The position numbers were made by a program, and so were the translations under genes. From Planctomycetota bacterium (GTDB lineage Bacteria > Planctomycetota > Phycisphaerae > Phycisphaerales > SM1A02): a stretch of DNA of 64,000 nucleotides. The DNA lies in NCBI GenBank assembly GCA_021414025.1, contig JAIOPG010000005.1, forward strand, positions 124,001-188,000. Reading direction: 5' to 3'. Below the pieces are notes generated by a model that worked only from the letters and a program-made list of their open reading frames with translations, was not told the DNA's origin and ran no database searches. Shown one piece after another: positions 46,040-54,646 of this stretch; position 1 is the first letter of the stretch; every line of letters starts with the position of its first letter.

Positions 46040-47091
46040 CCACTGCGAGCACCACCAAACCCCTTCGAGCCGGCATCGTCGGCTACGGCTACATGGGGCA
46101 GATCCGGCAGCGCAACATCTCCGATCACCAGGGGCTGCAGCTCTCGGCGATCTGCGATCCGCTGCGCGCCAGCGAGATCGAGAATCTCGGAGTGCATGTG
46201 CACAAGCGCTGGGAGGATCTGGTCGCCGAGGACCTCGACCTGGTCTTCGTCTGCACGCCCAACAACCTGATCCCCGAGGTGGCGGTGAAGGCCCTGCACA
46301 GCGGCCGGCACGTCTTCTGCGAGAAGCCGCCGGGACGGAGCCTGGCCGACATCCAGAAGATCCGCAGCGCCGAGTTGGCCAATCCCGACCGCAAGCTCAT
46401 CTTCGGATTCAACCATCGACATCACCCCGGCATCACCGACGCCAAGGCGATCATCGACTCCGGCGCGCTGGGCGAAATCCTGACCCTGCGCGGCGTCTAC
46501 GGCAAGGCGGGCGGCTACGACTATCCCGCCTCGTGGCGCAACGACCCGGCGGTCGGCGGCGGCGGCATCCTGCTCGACCAGGGCATCCACATGCTCGACC
46601 TCTTTCACTTCTTCGTGGGCGAATTCAGCGAGGTGCAGAGCATGCGCGGCGTGCTGCACTTCGATGTGCCCGTGGAGGACAACGCCATCATCATCCTCAA
46701 GACCAAGCGCGGCCAACTGGCGCAACTGCACTCCACGGCCACCTCGTGGAAGCACACCTTCCGGCTTGAGATTGGATGCGAGGCGGGCTACGCCATCATC
46801 AGCGGACTGCTCTCCAAGACCGGAAGCTACGGGCGCGAGACGCTGGTGGTCGGGCGGCGTCCGGCGCGCGGCGAACGCGCGGCCATCGGCAATCCGCGCG
46901 AAGAGACCACCTACTACGACTCCGATCCCTCGTGGGACATCGAGGTCGCCCACCTGGTGGATTGCATCCGCGGCAAGCTGCCGGTCAACCAGGGCACCTC
47001 GGCCGACGCGATCCGGGTGATGGAGATCATCGAGCGCGTCTACCGCGAGCCGCTGACGCGTTTCACCCCAACACCCGTGAAGGCCCCATGA
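46036..47091 (+). CDS. Gfo/Idh/MocA-family dehydrogenase
   Basis: 351 aa. N-terminal Rossmann loop GYGYMG (16-21), VFVCTPNNL, and the family EKP motif Glu96-Lys97-Pro98 (FCEKPPG). The substrate-binding part includes GGGGILLDQGIHMLDLFHFF, the usual Asp/His site. NAD(P)-dependent oxidation or reduction at a sugar carbon. ATGA overlaps on both sides place it firmly in the cassette. Confidence 0.88.
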   Translation: MTTASTTKPLRAGIVGYGYMGQIRQRNISDHQGLQLSAICDPLRASEIENLGVHVHKRWEDLVAEDLDLVFVCTPNNLIPEVAVKALHSGRHVFCEKPPGRSLADIQKIRSAELANPDRKLIFGFNHRHHPGITDAKAIIDSGALGEILTLRGVYGKAGGYDYPASWRNDPAVGGGGILLDQGIHMLDLFHFFVGEFSEVQSMRGVLHFDVPVEDNAIIILKTKRGQLAQLHSTATSWKHTFRLEIGCEAGYAIISGLLSKTGSYGRETLVVGRRPARGERAAIGNPREETTYYDSDPSWDIEVAHLVDCIRGKLPVNQGTSADAIRVMEIIERVYREPLTRFTPTPVKAP

Positions 47092-48113
47092 AAACAATCG
47101 TTTCCGTGCAAGAAATCTCCGAGTATGAGATCAAGCCCCGCGCCGCGCTCAATGAGTGGCAGGGGCTGGTCGAGAAGGAAATCTCCTCGCAGTGGAAGGA
47201 CCATTCCAAGTGGATCGGCGCCGGCTGGCCGACCTGCGCGGAGAAGGATGTGCGGACGGCCTTCGATCGCTTCGGCGTCTCCTATGTCGAGTCGCCCTCC
47301 TGCGGGTCGCTCTTTGCCAAGACGCGACCCAACGAGGACGCGCTGTGGAGTTGGTACCGGGACTCGGCGCCGTCGCACTATTGGCGCGAGAAGATCCTGC
47401 CCGCCAGCGACTCGTCGCGCCGCGAGAAGATCGTCCGCCCCCGCGCGGACTGGATCCTGGACGGGATCGCGGAGTACAAGCCCGCGACAAAAACCATCAT
47501 CGACCTCTCCCCCTATGGCCGGCAGTTGCTGGACGTGCTGGCCGAGGAGAATCATTCGCTCAAGCAGATCACCGCAGCGGGGACGACCGCCGATCTCGAG
47601 GGAAAGTCAACGACGCAGATCCGAGTGAAGCCTTCGAAGCTGGCCGACCTGCTGGCGCTGGGGCCGGCCGACGTCGTGGTGGCCGTCGACGCCCTCAACC
47701 GCGCCGCAGATGTGAGCGGATTTCTCGAGGCGATCGGGCAATCGACCGCTCCGGGGGGCCTGGCCTTCCTGACGGCGACGGTCGCCAGCGGCTTCGAGAT
47801 CCAGTCGCTCTGGGAGAAATCCCCCTCGGTCATGCCGCCGGACAAGCTGAACCTGCCCAGCGTGGCGGCGCTGCAGAAATTCTTCGCGGCCCCGGGCTGG
47901 GAGATCCTGGAGCTGAGCACGCCCGGGATGTTCGACGTGGAGATGGTTTTCCGCGCCATGCTGGCGGATCCGGCGGCGAGCTGGCCGCGGGTGCTGCGCG
48001 GACTGGTGCAGCACTCCGATCCGCAGGGTCGCTCCTCGCTGGTCGAACTGCTGCAGGCGCAACGTCTCATTTCCTTCGCCCGACTGGTGGCGCGGAGAAC
48101 CGGCGAATGCTAG
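47088..48113 (+). CDS. methyltransferase-like protein of glycan cassette
   Basis: 341 aa from ATG 47088 (ATGA overlap). Layout resembles Methyltransf_23: a motif-I-like strand TIIDLSPYGRQLLDVL (~147-162), a VVVAVDALNRAADVSGFL segment (~198-215) and GGLAFLTATVASGFE. The glycine-rich SAM loop is degenerate (DLSPYG in place of DxGxGxG), so activity is doubtful. A sugar-modifying or non-catalytic role are both possible. Confidence 0.6.
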   Translation: MKTIVSVQEISEYEIKPRAALNEWQGLVEKEISSQWKDHSKWIGAGWPTCAEKDVRTAFDRFGVSYVESPSCGSLFAKTRPNEDALWSWYRDSAPSHYWREKILPASDSSRREKIVRPRADWILDGIAEYKPATKTIIDLSPYGRQLLDVLAEENHSLKQITAAGTTADLEGKSTTQIRVKPSKLADLLALGPADVVVAVDALNRAADVSGFLEAIGQSTAPGGLAFLTATVASGFEIQSLWEKSPSVMPPDKLNLPSVAALQKFFAAPGWEILELSTPGMFDVEMVFRAMLADPAASWPRVLRGLVQHSDPQGRSSLVELLQAQRLISFARLVARRTGEC

Positions 48114-48883
48114 CCCGCGCGATCAAGGAAAAACTGCGCCGCGGCGAGCCCTCGATCGGCACCTGGATGTCGATGGCGCATCCCTCGATCGCGGAGATCC
48201 TGGCGATGGCGGGCTACGACTGGGTCGTCGTCGAGACCGAGCACACCGCGATCGACGTCTCCGAAGTGCTGCGGCTGATCATCGCGATCGAGCAGCGCGG
48301 CAGCATTCCGCTGGTGCGCCTGGCGTGGAACGACCCGATCCAGGCCAAGGCCGTGCTGGATTCCGGCGCTGCCGGCGTGCTGGTGCCGATGATCAACAGC
48401 AAGGCGGACGCCCAGCTTGCGGTGCAGATGACCAAGTATCCGCCCCTGGGCGGGCGCGGCGTCGGCCTGGCCCGCGCCCAGGGCTACGGCGCGAATTTCG
48501 ACGACTACGTGAAGAACGCCAACGCGGACACGCTGCTCATGGTGCAGATCGAGCACAAGGACGCGGTCGCCAACATCGAGGAGATCCTCTCGGTGCCCGG
48601 CATCGACGGCACCTTCATCGGACCCTATGACCTGTCGCTCTCGCTCGGTCTTCCCGGGCAGGTGAATCATCCCGACGTGGTGGCCGCCAAGCGCAAGGTG
48701 CTCGACGCGACTCTGAGGCACAAGCTGGTGGCGGGAATCCATCTGGTGCAGCCGGGCACCGCGGCGGCCGATTGCGCCAAGGCCCTGCAGGAGGGCTACC
48801 GATTCATCGCCCTGGGCACCGACATCCTCTTCCTCGGTGACAGCGCCCGGACGCTGCGCAGCGCGGCCGCGCCGAAGAAGTGA
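48107..48883 (+). CDS. HpcH/HpaI-family pyruvate aldolase
   Basis: 258 aa from ATG 48107, overlapping the previous stop. It keeps the complete active site known from E. coli HpaI: base His46, Arg71, metal ligands Glu149 (QIE) and Asp175 (PYDLS), and the loop PPLGGRGVG. These metal-dependent class II enzymes reversibly join pyruvate to an aldehyde, giving 2-keto-3-deoxy acids. Between a KdsB-like gene and a phosphatase, the biosynthetic direction is plausible. Confidence 0.9.
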   Translation: MLARAIKEKLRRGEPSIGTWMSMAHPSIAEILAMAGYDWVVVETEHTAIDVSEVLRLIIAIEQRGSIPLVRLAWNDPIQAKAVLDSGAAGVLVPMINSKADAQLAVQMTKYPPLGGRGVGLARAQGYGANFDDYVKNANADTLLMVQIEHKDAVANIEEILSVPGIDGTFIGPYDLSLSLGLPGQVNHPDVVAAKRKVLDATLRHKLVAGIHLVQPGTAAADCAKALQEGYRFIALGTDILFLGDSARTLRSAAAPKK

Positions 48884-48887
48884 GCGC

Positions 48888-49541
48888 ATGTCGTCGATGG
48901 GCAAGCTGCGGGTCCTGATTCTTGATTTCGACGGCGTGGTGATCGAGTCCAACTCGGTGAAGAGCGAGGCGTTCCGCTGGCTCTTTGGGCAGTTCCCCGA
49001 GCACCGGGACGCCATGCTGCGCTTCCACGAGGAGAATGTTTCCGCCAGCCGCTTCGTGAAGTTCGACCATCTGCTGAAATTGCTCGGCCGCGAGAAGGAC
49101 TCGGCGCTGCGCGATGAACTGGCCGTGAAGTTTTCCAGCCGCGTCTTCGACGAGATCGTCCGCGTGCCGCTGGTCCCCGGCAGCGAGGAGTTGCTGCGAA
49201 CCTTTTTATCGAAAGTTCCGATCTATCTCGCCTCGGTGACGCCGGAACCCGAGCTGCTGGAGATTTTGAGCCGGCGCAAACTGTCGCATTGGTTCAGCGG
49301 CGTCTACGGATGCCCGCCCTGGACCAAGGCCGACGCGATCCGCGCCATCCTTGCCAACGAGGGGGCCACCAAGAATGAAGCCCTTCTGGTCGGTGATTCC
49401 GCAGGCGACCAGCGCGCGGCGCAGGACACCGGAATTCACTTCGTGGCCCGCGACAGCGGGCTGCCCTTTGCCTCTCCGTCGCCGCGAACATTCCCCGATC
49501 TTCACGCGGTTCTGAAGTATCTTCGGGTGACCTTCCCATGA
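48888..49541 (+). CDS. HAD-family phosphatase
   Basis: 217 aa from ATG 48888. Motif I LDFDGVVIES (Asp13, Asp15), a cap region (~20-95), and motif IV LVGDSAGDQRAA. Family members of this type hydrolyse sugar phosphates. Within the cassette it would release phosphate from a sugar or ulosonate phosphate, the role of KdsC in Kdo synthesis. ATGA overlap with the following dehydrogenase. Confidence 0.87.
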   Translation: MSSMGKLRVLILDFDGVVIESNSVKSEAFRWLFGQFPEHRDAMLRFHEENVSASRFVKFDHLLKLLGREKDSALRDELAVKFSSRVFDEIVRVPLVPGSEELLRTFLSKVPIYLASVTPEPELLEILSRRKLSHWFSGVYGCPPWTKADAIRAILANEGATKNEALLVGDSAGDQRAAQDTGIHFVARDSGLPFASPSPRTFPDLHAVLKYLRVTFP

Positions 49542-50491
49542 GCGATCTCATCTTCGTCGCCCTTTCCACCTTCGCCGAGCATGACGCGGCCCCCCTTCGA
49601 CTGCTTGAAGCCTCGGGCCGCCCGCTGCGGATCCACAAGAGCGGCAAGCGGATCACCACGGCGGAACTGCTGCGCGACGGCGCCGACGCCGCCGTCATTG
49701 TCGCCGGCGTGGAGCCCTACGACGCGGCAACGCTCGAGAAACTGCCGGCGCTCAAGTGCATCTCTCGCTGCGGCGTGGGCGTGGACGCCATCGACCTGCC
49801 GGCCGCGCGGAATCGCGGCATCGCCGTCGCCAACACCCCCACCATTCCCGTGCAGGCCGTGGCCGAGTTGGCGCTGGCCATGTTCCTCTCGCTCAGCCGA
49901 AGCCTGCGGCCGCAGGGAAAGCTGATGTCGGAGCGGAAATGGCAGAAACTCACCGGACACCTGCTGGGAGGGCGAACCGTCGGCCTCATCGGCTTCGGCC
50001 GCATCGGGCAGAAAGTCGCCGCGCTGTGCAAGGCCTTCGAGGCGAATGTGCTGGTGCACGATCCGATGGCCAACGCCGCTGCCGCGAAGTCGCTGGGCGT
50101 GACGCTGGTCGAAAAATCGCGCCTGCTGTCGGAGTCGGACATCGTCTCGCTGCACGCCTCCAAGAGCGCCGGCCATTCCGTGATCATCGGCGCCGCCGAG
50201 CTGAAGCAGCTGAGGCCCGGGTCGGTGCTCGTCAATCTGGCACGCGGCGACATGGTCGACGAGGCCGCACTGGTCGAGGCTCTGAAGTCCGGCCACATCG
50301 CCGGCGCTGGTCTGGATGTCTTTGGCGCCGAACCCTACGCGGGGCCGCTGTGCGATTTCGACCAGGTGATCCTGACTCCGCACACCGCGACCCTGACCTA
50401 CGAGACGCGCTCCGCCATGGAGACGCAGTGCGTGCAGAACGCCATCGACTTTCTCAATGGAAAATTGTCGCCCGAACGCACGGTGGCGTGA
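49538..50491 (+). CDS. D-isomer-specific 2-hydroxyacid dehydrogenase
   Basis: 317 aa, SerA-like in its catalytic and NAD-binding domains but without the regulatory ACT domain. Cofactor loop GFGRIG (152-157) and catalytic Arg236 (NLARGD), Glu265 (GAEP) and His282 (TPHTA). Reversible oxidation of a 2-hydroxy acid. Position suggests that it acts on a sugar acid of this cassette rather than on phosphoglycerate. Confidence 0.88.
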   Translation: MSDLIFVALSTFAEHDAAPLRLLEASGRPLRIHKSGKRITTAELLRDGADAAVIVAGVEPYDAATLEKLPALKCISRCGVGVDAIDLPAARNRGIAVANTPTIPVQAVAELALAMFLSLSRSLRPQGKLMSERKWQKLTGHLLGGRTVGLIGFGRIGQKVAALCKAFEANVLVHDPMANAAAAKSLGVTLVEKSRLLSESDIVSLHASKSAGHSVIIGAAELKQLRPGSVLVNLARGDMVDEAALVEALKSGHIAGAGLDVFGAEPYAGPLCDFDQVILTPHTATLTYETRSAMETQCVQNAIDFLNGKLSPERTVA

Positions 50492-50563
50492 GGCCTGAAG
50501 GGGCCCGAAAACGCTTCTTTCGAGCGGGGTTTCTGATACCATCCGCAACCCACGGACCGAACC

Positions 50564-51181
50564 ATGAGCACCACCACCACCAAGCTTTTTGCCGACCAAT
50601 ATCTGGACGAATCCAAGGACATTCTCGACCAAATCGACCGGGCGGCGATCGAGAAGATGACCCTGCTCCTGGTGAAGCTGCGCGAGCGCAAGGGGCGCCT
50701 CTTTCTGGTCGGCGTGGGCGGCGGTGCCGGCCATGCGGGGCACGCAGTCAACGATTTCCGCAAGCTCGCCGGGATCGAGTCCTACTCCCCCAGCGACAAT
50801 ATCAGCGAGCTGACGGCGCGGACCAACGACGAGGGGTGGGACACCACCTATGCGGCGTGGCTCAAGTGCAGCCATCTCTCCAGCAAGGACATGCTCTTCG
50901 TCTTCTCGGTGGGCGGGGGCGACCTGGCCCGAAACATCAGCCCGAACATCGTGCGGGCGGTCCAGCTCGCCAAGGAAGTCGGCGCCGATGTGATCGGCGT
51001 GCTCGGCCGCGACGGCGGCTACACCGCCTCGGTGGCCAGCGCCTGCGTGATCGTGCCGACTGTCAACGCGTCGATGGTGACGCCTCACACGGAGTCCTTC
51101 CAGGCCCTGGTCTGGCATCTGCTGGTCTCGGATCCGCGGCTGCAAATGATGTCCAACAAGTGGGAATCGAGCAAGAAATAA
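50564..51181 (+). CDS. SIS-domain sugar phosphate isomerase
   Basis: 205 aa. SIS fold with GRLFLVGVGGGAGHAGHAVNDF (residues ~44-65) and DMLFVFSVGGGDLARN, resembling GmhA/DiaA sedoheptulose-7-phosphate isomerases. In this cassette it may interconvert a ketose and an aldose phosphate feeding the transaldolase and aldolase. A 72-base gap separates it from the dehydrogenase and no clear terminator lies between, so it may still share the transcript. Confidence 0.83.
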   Translation: MSTTTTKLFADQYLDESKDILDQIDRAAIEKMTLLLVKLRERKGRLFLVGVGGGAGHAGHAVNDFRKLAGIESYSPSDNISELTARTNDEGWDTTYAAWLKCSHLSSKDMLFVFSVGGGDLARNISPNIVRAVQLAKEVGADVIGVLGRDGGYTASVASACVIVPTVNASMVTPHTESFQALVWHLLVSDPRLQMMSNKWESSKK

Positions 51182-51191
51182 GGAGCGATCC

Positions 51192-51950
51192 ATGACGCTG
51201 GTCCAGAAACCGAAGTCCGCGCCAAGTGTGTCTTCCCCCTCGATCGCCAACCTCAAGGTCAAGCTCTTCGCGGATGGCGCCGACAAGGCGGGCATGCTCG
51301 AGATGGCCGCCAAGCCGCACATCCAGGGGCTGACCACCAATCCGACCCTGATGCGCAAGGCTGGCATCACCGACTACAAGGCCTTCGCCCTGGACATCCT
51401 GAAGGACATTCCCAGCAAGCCCATTTCGTTCGAGGTTTTCTCGGATGACTTCGCGGAGATGGAGCGGCAGGCGATCCAGATCGCCGGCTGGGGGCGCAAC
51501 GTCTATGTGAAGATTCCGGTGACCAACACCAAGCGGCAGTCCGCCTGCGACCTGGTCCGCAACCTCTCCAAGCGCGGCATCAAGCTCAATGTCACCGCCC
51601 TGATGACGCTCAAGCAGGTGCGCGAGATCGCGGCCTGTCTGGATCCCCAGGTGCCCAGCTGCGTTTCGATCTTCGCCGGGCGCATCGCGGACACCGGCGT
51701 CGATCCGGTGCCGATGATGCACGAGGCGGTGCGGATGCTCGAGCCGTTGCCAAAGGCCGAACTGATCTGGGCCAGCCCGCGCGAACTGCTCAATGTCTTC
51801 CACGCCGACTCGGTCGGCTGCCACATCATCACCGTGACCAACGACGTGCTCAAAAAGCTCGAGCTGGTGGGCAAGAATCTCGACGAGTACTCCCTGGAGA
51901 CCGTCAAGATGTTCCACAACGACGCGCTCGCGGCCGGATTCAGCATCTGA
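51192..51950 (+). CDS. transaldolase-family protein
   Basis: 252 aa, TalC/MipB-like in size. Schiff-base lysine Lys107 (NVYVKIPVT), N-terminal KLFADGADKAGM and the GLTTNPTLM motif that opens the barrel, and SIFAGRIADTG. A good AAGGAG precedes the ATG. It would move a dihydroxyacetone unit between sugar phosphates, building a chain for the ulosonate. Last gene of the second cassette. Confidence 0.87.
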   Translation: MTLVQKPKSAPSVSSPSIANLKVKLFADGADKAGMLEMAAKPHIQGLTTNPTLMRKAGITDYKAFALDILKDIPSKPISFEVFSDDFAEMERQAIQIAGWGRNVYVKIPVTNTKRQSACDLVRNLSKRGIKLNVTALMTLKQVREIAACLDPQVPSCVSIFAGRIADTGVDPVPMMHEAVRMLEPLPKAELIWASPRELLNVFHADSVGCHIITVTNDVLKKLELVGKNLDEYSLETVKMFHNDALAAGFSI

Positions 51951-51968
51951 GCCGCCGGGGAAAGAGCG

Positions 51969-53513
51969 ATTTCGTTCACCGAAACTCAATACCGCGATCT
52001 GTGCGAGGCCTGCGACCGGGCGCTTCGGGCCGGCGGTGATTCGCCGGAGCGGGCTTCCATTCCCTGGCTCCACGTCATCCGGGAGCATCCGGTTTTTCTG
52101 GAGAACTACGCGGAACTTTTCGAGGCGCCGTCGATGTTGCGCGGCGCGAAGCGGAGTTTGATCGGTGGGATGCGCGCGCTTGCCCTTCGATTGCGCCAGG
52201 CGGCGCGATCGCTTCGGCAGAGCGGCCCTCCCTGGCACTGCGATCAGGTGCTTCCGGCGAAGATTGATGTCCTCTTCGTGTCGCACCTGCTCAGCGCTGC
52301 CCAGGCGTCCCAGCCCCACGATTTCTACTTTGGCGACGCCCCCGAGCGGCTCGCCGACATGGGGATGACCGCGGCGATCGCCCTGATCAACCATTCCGGG
52401 CGGCCGGCGTCGGACTTTCGCGGCCGGTGGAAGACGGGCGCCGTGCCGCGCATCCTTCTGTCGAATACGCTTTCCATGCGCGGGGAGCGAGCGATTGCCC
52501 GGCGACTCGCGATGGAATCCAGGCGGCTGCGCGTGGAGGCGGGTCGCCCGGACTCCGAACTCGATCGAAGGGTCCTCCTTCGGGCCGCGCAGGAGGCGAG
52601 AGCGGGCGGCGCGTCCGCGGCGCTGCGCATGGCATCGCAGATCGCCGCGCTCGTCGCTTGCCTGAAGCCGTCAACGCTGGTGACAACGCACGAAGGACAC
52701 GCCTGGGAGCGTGTCTGCTTCCAGGCGGCCCGGCAAGCCGCGCCCGGAATTCGGTGCGTCGGCTATCAGCACGCCGCGGTCTTCCGGCGGCAGCATGCGA
52801 TCCGGCGGCGCCTTTCCCCCACAATGAATCCCGATCACATCGTCACTGCGGGAGCGGTCGGCAAGCGCCAGCTCGAAAGCTCGCCCGGTCTGGTCGGCAT
52901 GCCCGTCTCGGTGCTGGGATCAAATCGTGCGTTTCCGACCATCGTCGCGGCGCCGTCGATTGGTGGCCCCCCGAAGGCGGACTCCACCCACACCGCCTGT
53001 CTGGTGCTGCCCGAGGGTCTGGAAGGCGAGTGTCTGCGCCTCTTCGAGTTTTCCATTGCCTGCGCCAAAGCGCTGCCGCACATTTCCTTCATCTGGAGGC
53101 TGCACCCGCTCATCCAATTCAAGGCTCTGGCCTCGCGCCATCCCGGGCTGCGAGGGCTTCCACCAAACATCATCCACTCCGATCGGTCGCTCACCGATGA
53201 CTTCGCCCGCTGTGCATTCGTTCTCTACCGCGGAAGCACGGCCGCGGTGCAGGCGGTCGCCGCGGGATTGCGGCCGATCTACCTGCGGCTCTCGGTGGAC
53301 GAGATGACCATCGATCCGATGCACGAGATTCAGGATTGCATCCACACCGTCACCACCACCGCGGAACTGGGCGCGGCCATCGGACATGCCGCCGGTCTCT
53401 CCTCCGGTGAACTCGAGCGGCGCCGCTCCGTGGCACACACCCACAGCACGGAGTTCTTCACCCCGCTCGATCCCGCCGCGCTCGCGGCGCTCGCACTTCG
53501 TCCTTCCGCATGA
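51969..53513 (+). CDS. surface carbohydrate biosynthesis protein (TIGR04326-like), probable ATT start
   Basis: 514 aa if begun at ATT 51969. The first ATG is at 52134, but the 55 codons before it are open, in frame and protein-like (SFTETQYRDLCEACDRAL, IPWLHVIREHPVFL). GGGGAAAGAG (51957-51966) lies just before the ATT. No ATG, GTG or TTG is available between the transaldolase stop and 52134. The body resembles Leptospira-type surface carbohydrate proteins with a GT-B-like second half (GYQHAAVFRRQHAIRRR, FVLYRGSTAAVQAVAAGLRP). Glycosyl transfer is the likely role. ATGA overlap with the polymerase-like gene. Confidence 0.6.
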   Translation: MSFTETQYRDLCEACDRALRAGGDSPERASIPWLHVIREHPVFLENYAELFEAPSMLRGAKRSLIGGMRALALRLRQAARSLRQSGPPWHCDQVLPAKIDVLFVSHLLSAAQASQPHDFYFGDAPERLADMGMTAAIALINHSGRPASDFRGRWKTGAVPRILLSNTLSMRGERAIARRLAMESRRLRVEAGRPDSELDRRVLLRAAQEARAGGASAALRMASQIAALVACLKPSTLVTTHEGHAWERVCFQAARQAAPGIRCVGYQHAAVFRRQHAIRRRLSPTMNPDHIVTAGAVGKRQLESSPGLVGMPVSVLGSNRAFPTIVAAPSIGGPPKADSTHTACLVLPEGLEGECLRLFEFSIACAKALPHISFIWRLHPLIQFKALASRHPGLRGLPPNIIHSDRSLTDDFARCAFVLYRGSTAAVQAVAAGLRPIYLRLSVDEMTIDPMHEIQDCIHTVTTTAELGAAIGHAAGLSSGELERRRSVAHTHSTEFFTPLDPAALAALALRPSA

Positions 53514-54646
53514 GCAACTACAATTGCCGGCGCCACGCGGCGGCACCGCGAAAGAGAGCAGGATTGTCGAAGACATTTTCTCCATTCATCCTGCTGGTTC
53601 AGCTGCCCGTCCTGCTGCTTTTTTTCCAGTACCAAATCAACTGGCTGTATGAGGATTCGGTCGTCCGCACCGCGTCCAACGTGGTCATCCTTTCGCTGGC
53701 GGGCATGTTTCTGCTGAAAAACTGCGACCTTCCTTTCATGGGATTTTTCGTGGTGGTCCTCTTCCTGGTCGCCGCCACGGTCCTGGGAAGCCCCTCAAAG
53801 GCGCTGGCGGCGGCGCTCATGTTCGCCTACGGCTATGGCTGCGTCGCGCGGGCCGATCGCTTCTTGAACCGATCGCTCCGGATGCTCTTGCTTCTCAACG
53901 CGGTCCTCATTCTCCTGCAGGTGCTGGGAGTCGATTCCCTGCTGTATCGCTTCCAATTTTATTCCCCGGACTGGACCTCCTACAACAGTTTTCTCGACGG
54001 CGAGACGCGCCTCGTCCCAGTTCATCAATCCCGCCCTCCCGGAATCTTTCCCAGCACGATCTATCTCTCGATCTTCGAATGCCTCGTCTTTGGACAGCTG
54101 GCGACTTCGAGAAGCTACGGCGGCAAGACCGTCAAGTTCCTGACCGGGGTGGCCTTCGCGCTGACCGGCAGCACGACCAGCAGCATGTTGTTCGTGCTTT
54201 CCCTCTTCTTCCCATCCCGCAAAGGACCCTTTCGATATTTTCAAGGGGGATTCCTGTTGGGCCTGCTGTTCGTCTATCTGTTCCTCTATCCGATTTTCCT
54301 GGAGAATTATTCGCTTGACATCAAGCTCTCCCGATTCGGCGACCGGCTGTTCGACGAGGGCGGGCACAGCACCCTCACCGACAATTTCGGGACCTTTGCG
54401 ATCGTCAGTCTTTTCCTGGTGGTGCTGCTCTTCGGCCTGGGAAGGTATTTGAAGATGCGCGGCAAGTTCAGCCTGTTCGGCACGCTGATCTTCCTGATCG
54501 TCGGCATCACGCCTCTCTTGATTCACGCCATCCTGGAAGACGTTCGCTATTGGTTCATCGTCGGCACGGCCTGCGGCCAGTTCATCGCCGGCCTGACCTC
54601 CATGTTCGGCGTGATACGCTTCGAACATCGATGCGCATCAGCGTAG
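53510..54646 (+). CDS. Wzy-like O-antigen polymerase/ligase membrane protein
   Basis: 378 aa. About ten hydrophobic helices and one larger extracytoplasmic loop between helices near residues 145-190 (FQFYSPDWTSYNSFLDGETRLVPVHQSRPPG), the layout of Wzy and WaaL proteins, whose sequences are poorly conserved. PGIFPSTIYLS in the loop end is Wzy-like. It would polymerise or ligate the glycan at the periplasmic face. Family assignment rests on topology and context. Confidence 0.65.
   Translation: MSNYNCRRHAAAPRKRAGLSKTFSPFILLVQLPVLLLFFQYQINWLYEDSVVRTASNVVILSLAGMFLLKNCDLPFMGFFVVVLFLVAATVLGSPSKALAAALMFAYGYGCVARADRFLNRSLRMLLLLNAVLILLQVLGVDSLLYRFQFYSPDWTSYNSFLDGETRLVPVHQSRPPGIFPSTIYLSIFECLVFGQLATSRSYGGKTVKFLTGVAFALTGSTTSSMLFVLSLFFPSRKGPFRYFQGGFLLGLLFVYLFLYPIFLENYSLDIKLSRFGDRLFDEGGHSTLTDNFGTFAIVSLFLVVLLFGLGRYLKMRGKFSLFGTLIFLIVGITPLLIHAILEDVRYWFIVGTACGQFIAGLTSMFGVIRFEHRCASA

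Noticed and set aside
50505-50535. Possible terminator between the 2-hydroxyacid dehydrogenase and SIS genes
   Set aside because: Only a 4-bp CGCT/AGCG core pairs cleanly, with bulged flanks and a short T-run; too weak to call.
49502-51370. A 622-codon minus-strand frame across the dehydrogenase and SIS genes
   Set aside because: Shadow of two well-supported plus-strand genes; its sequence is typical antisense composition.
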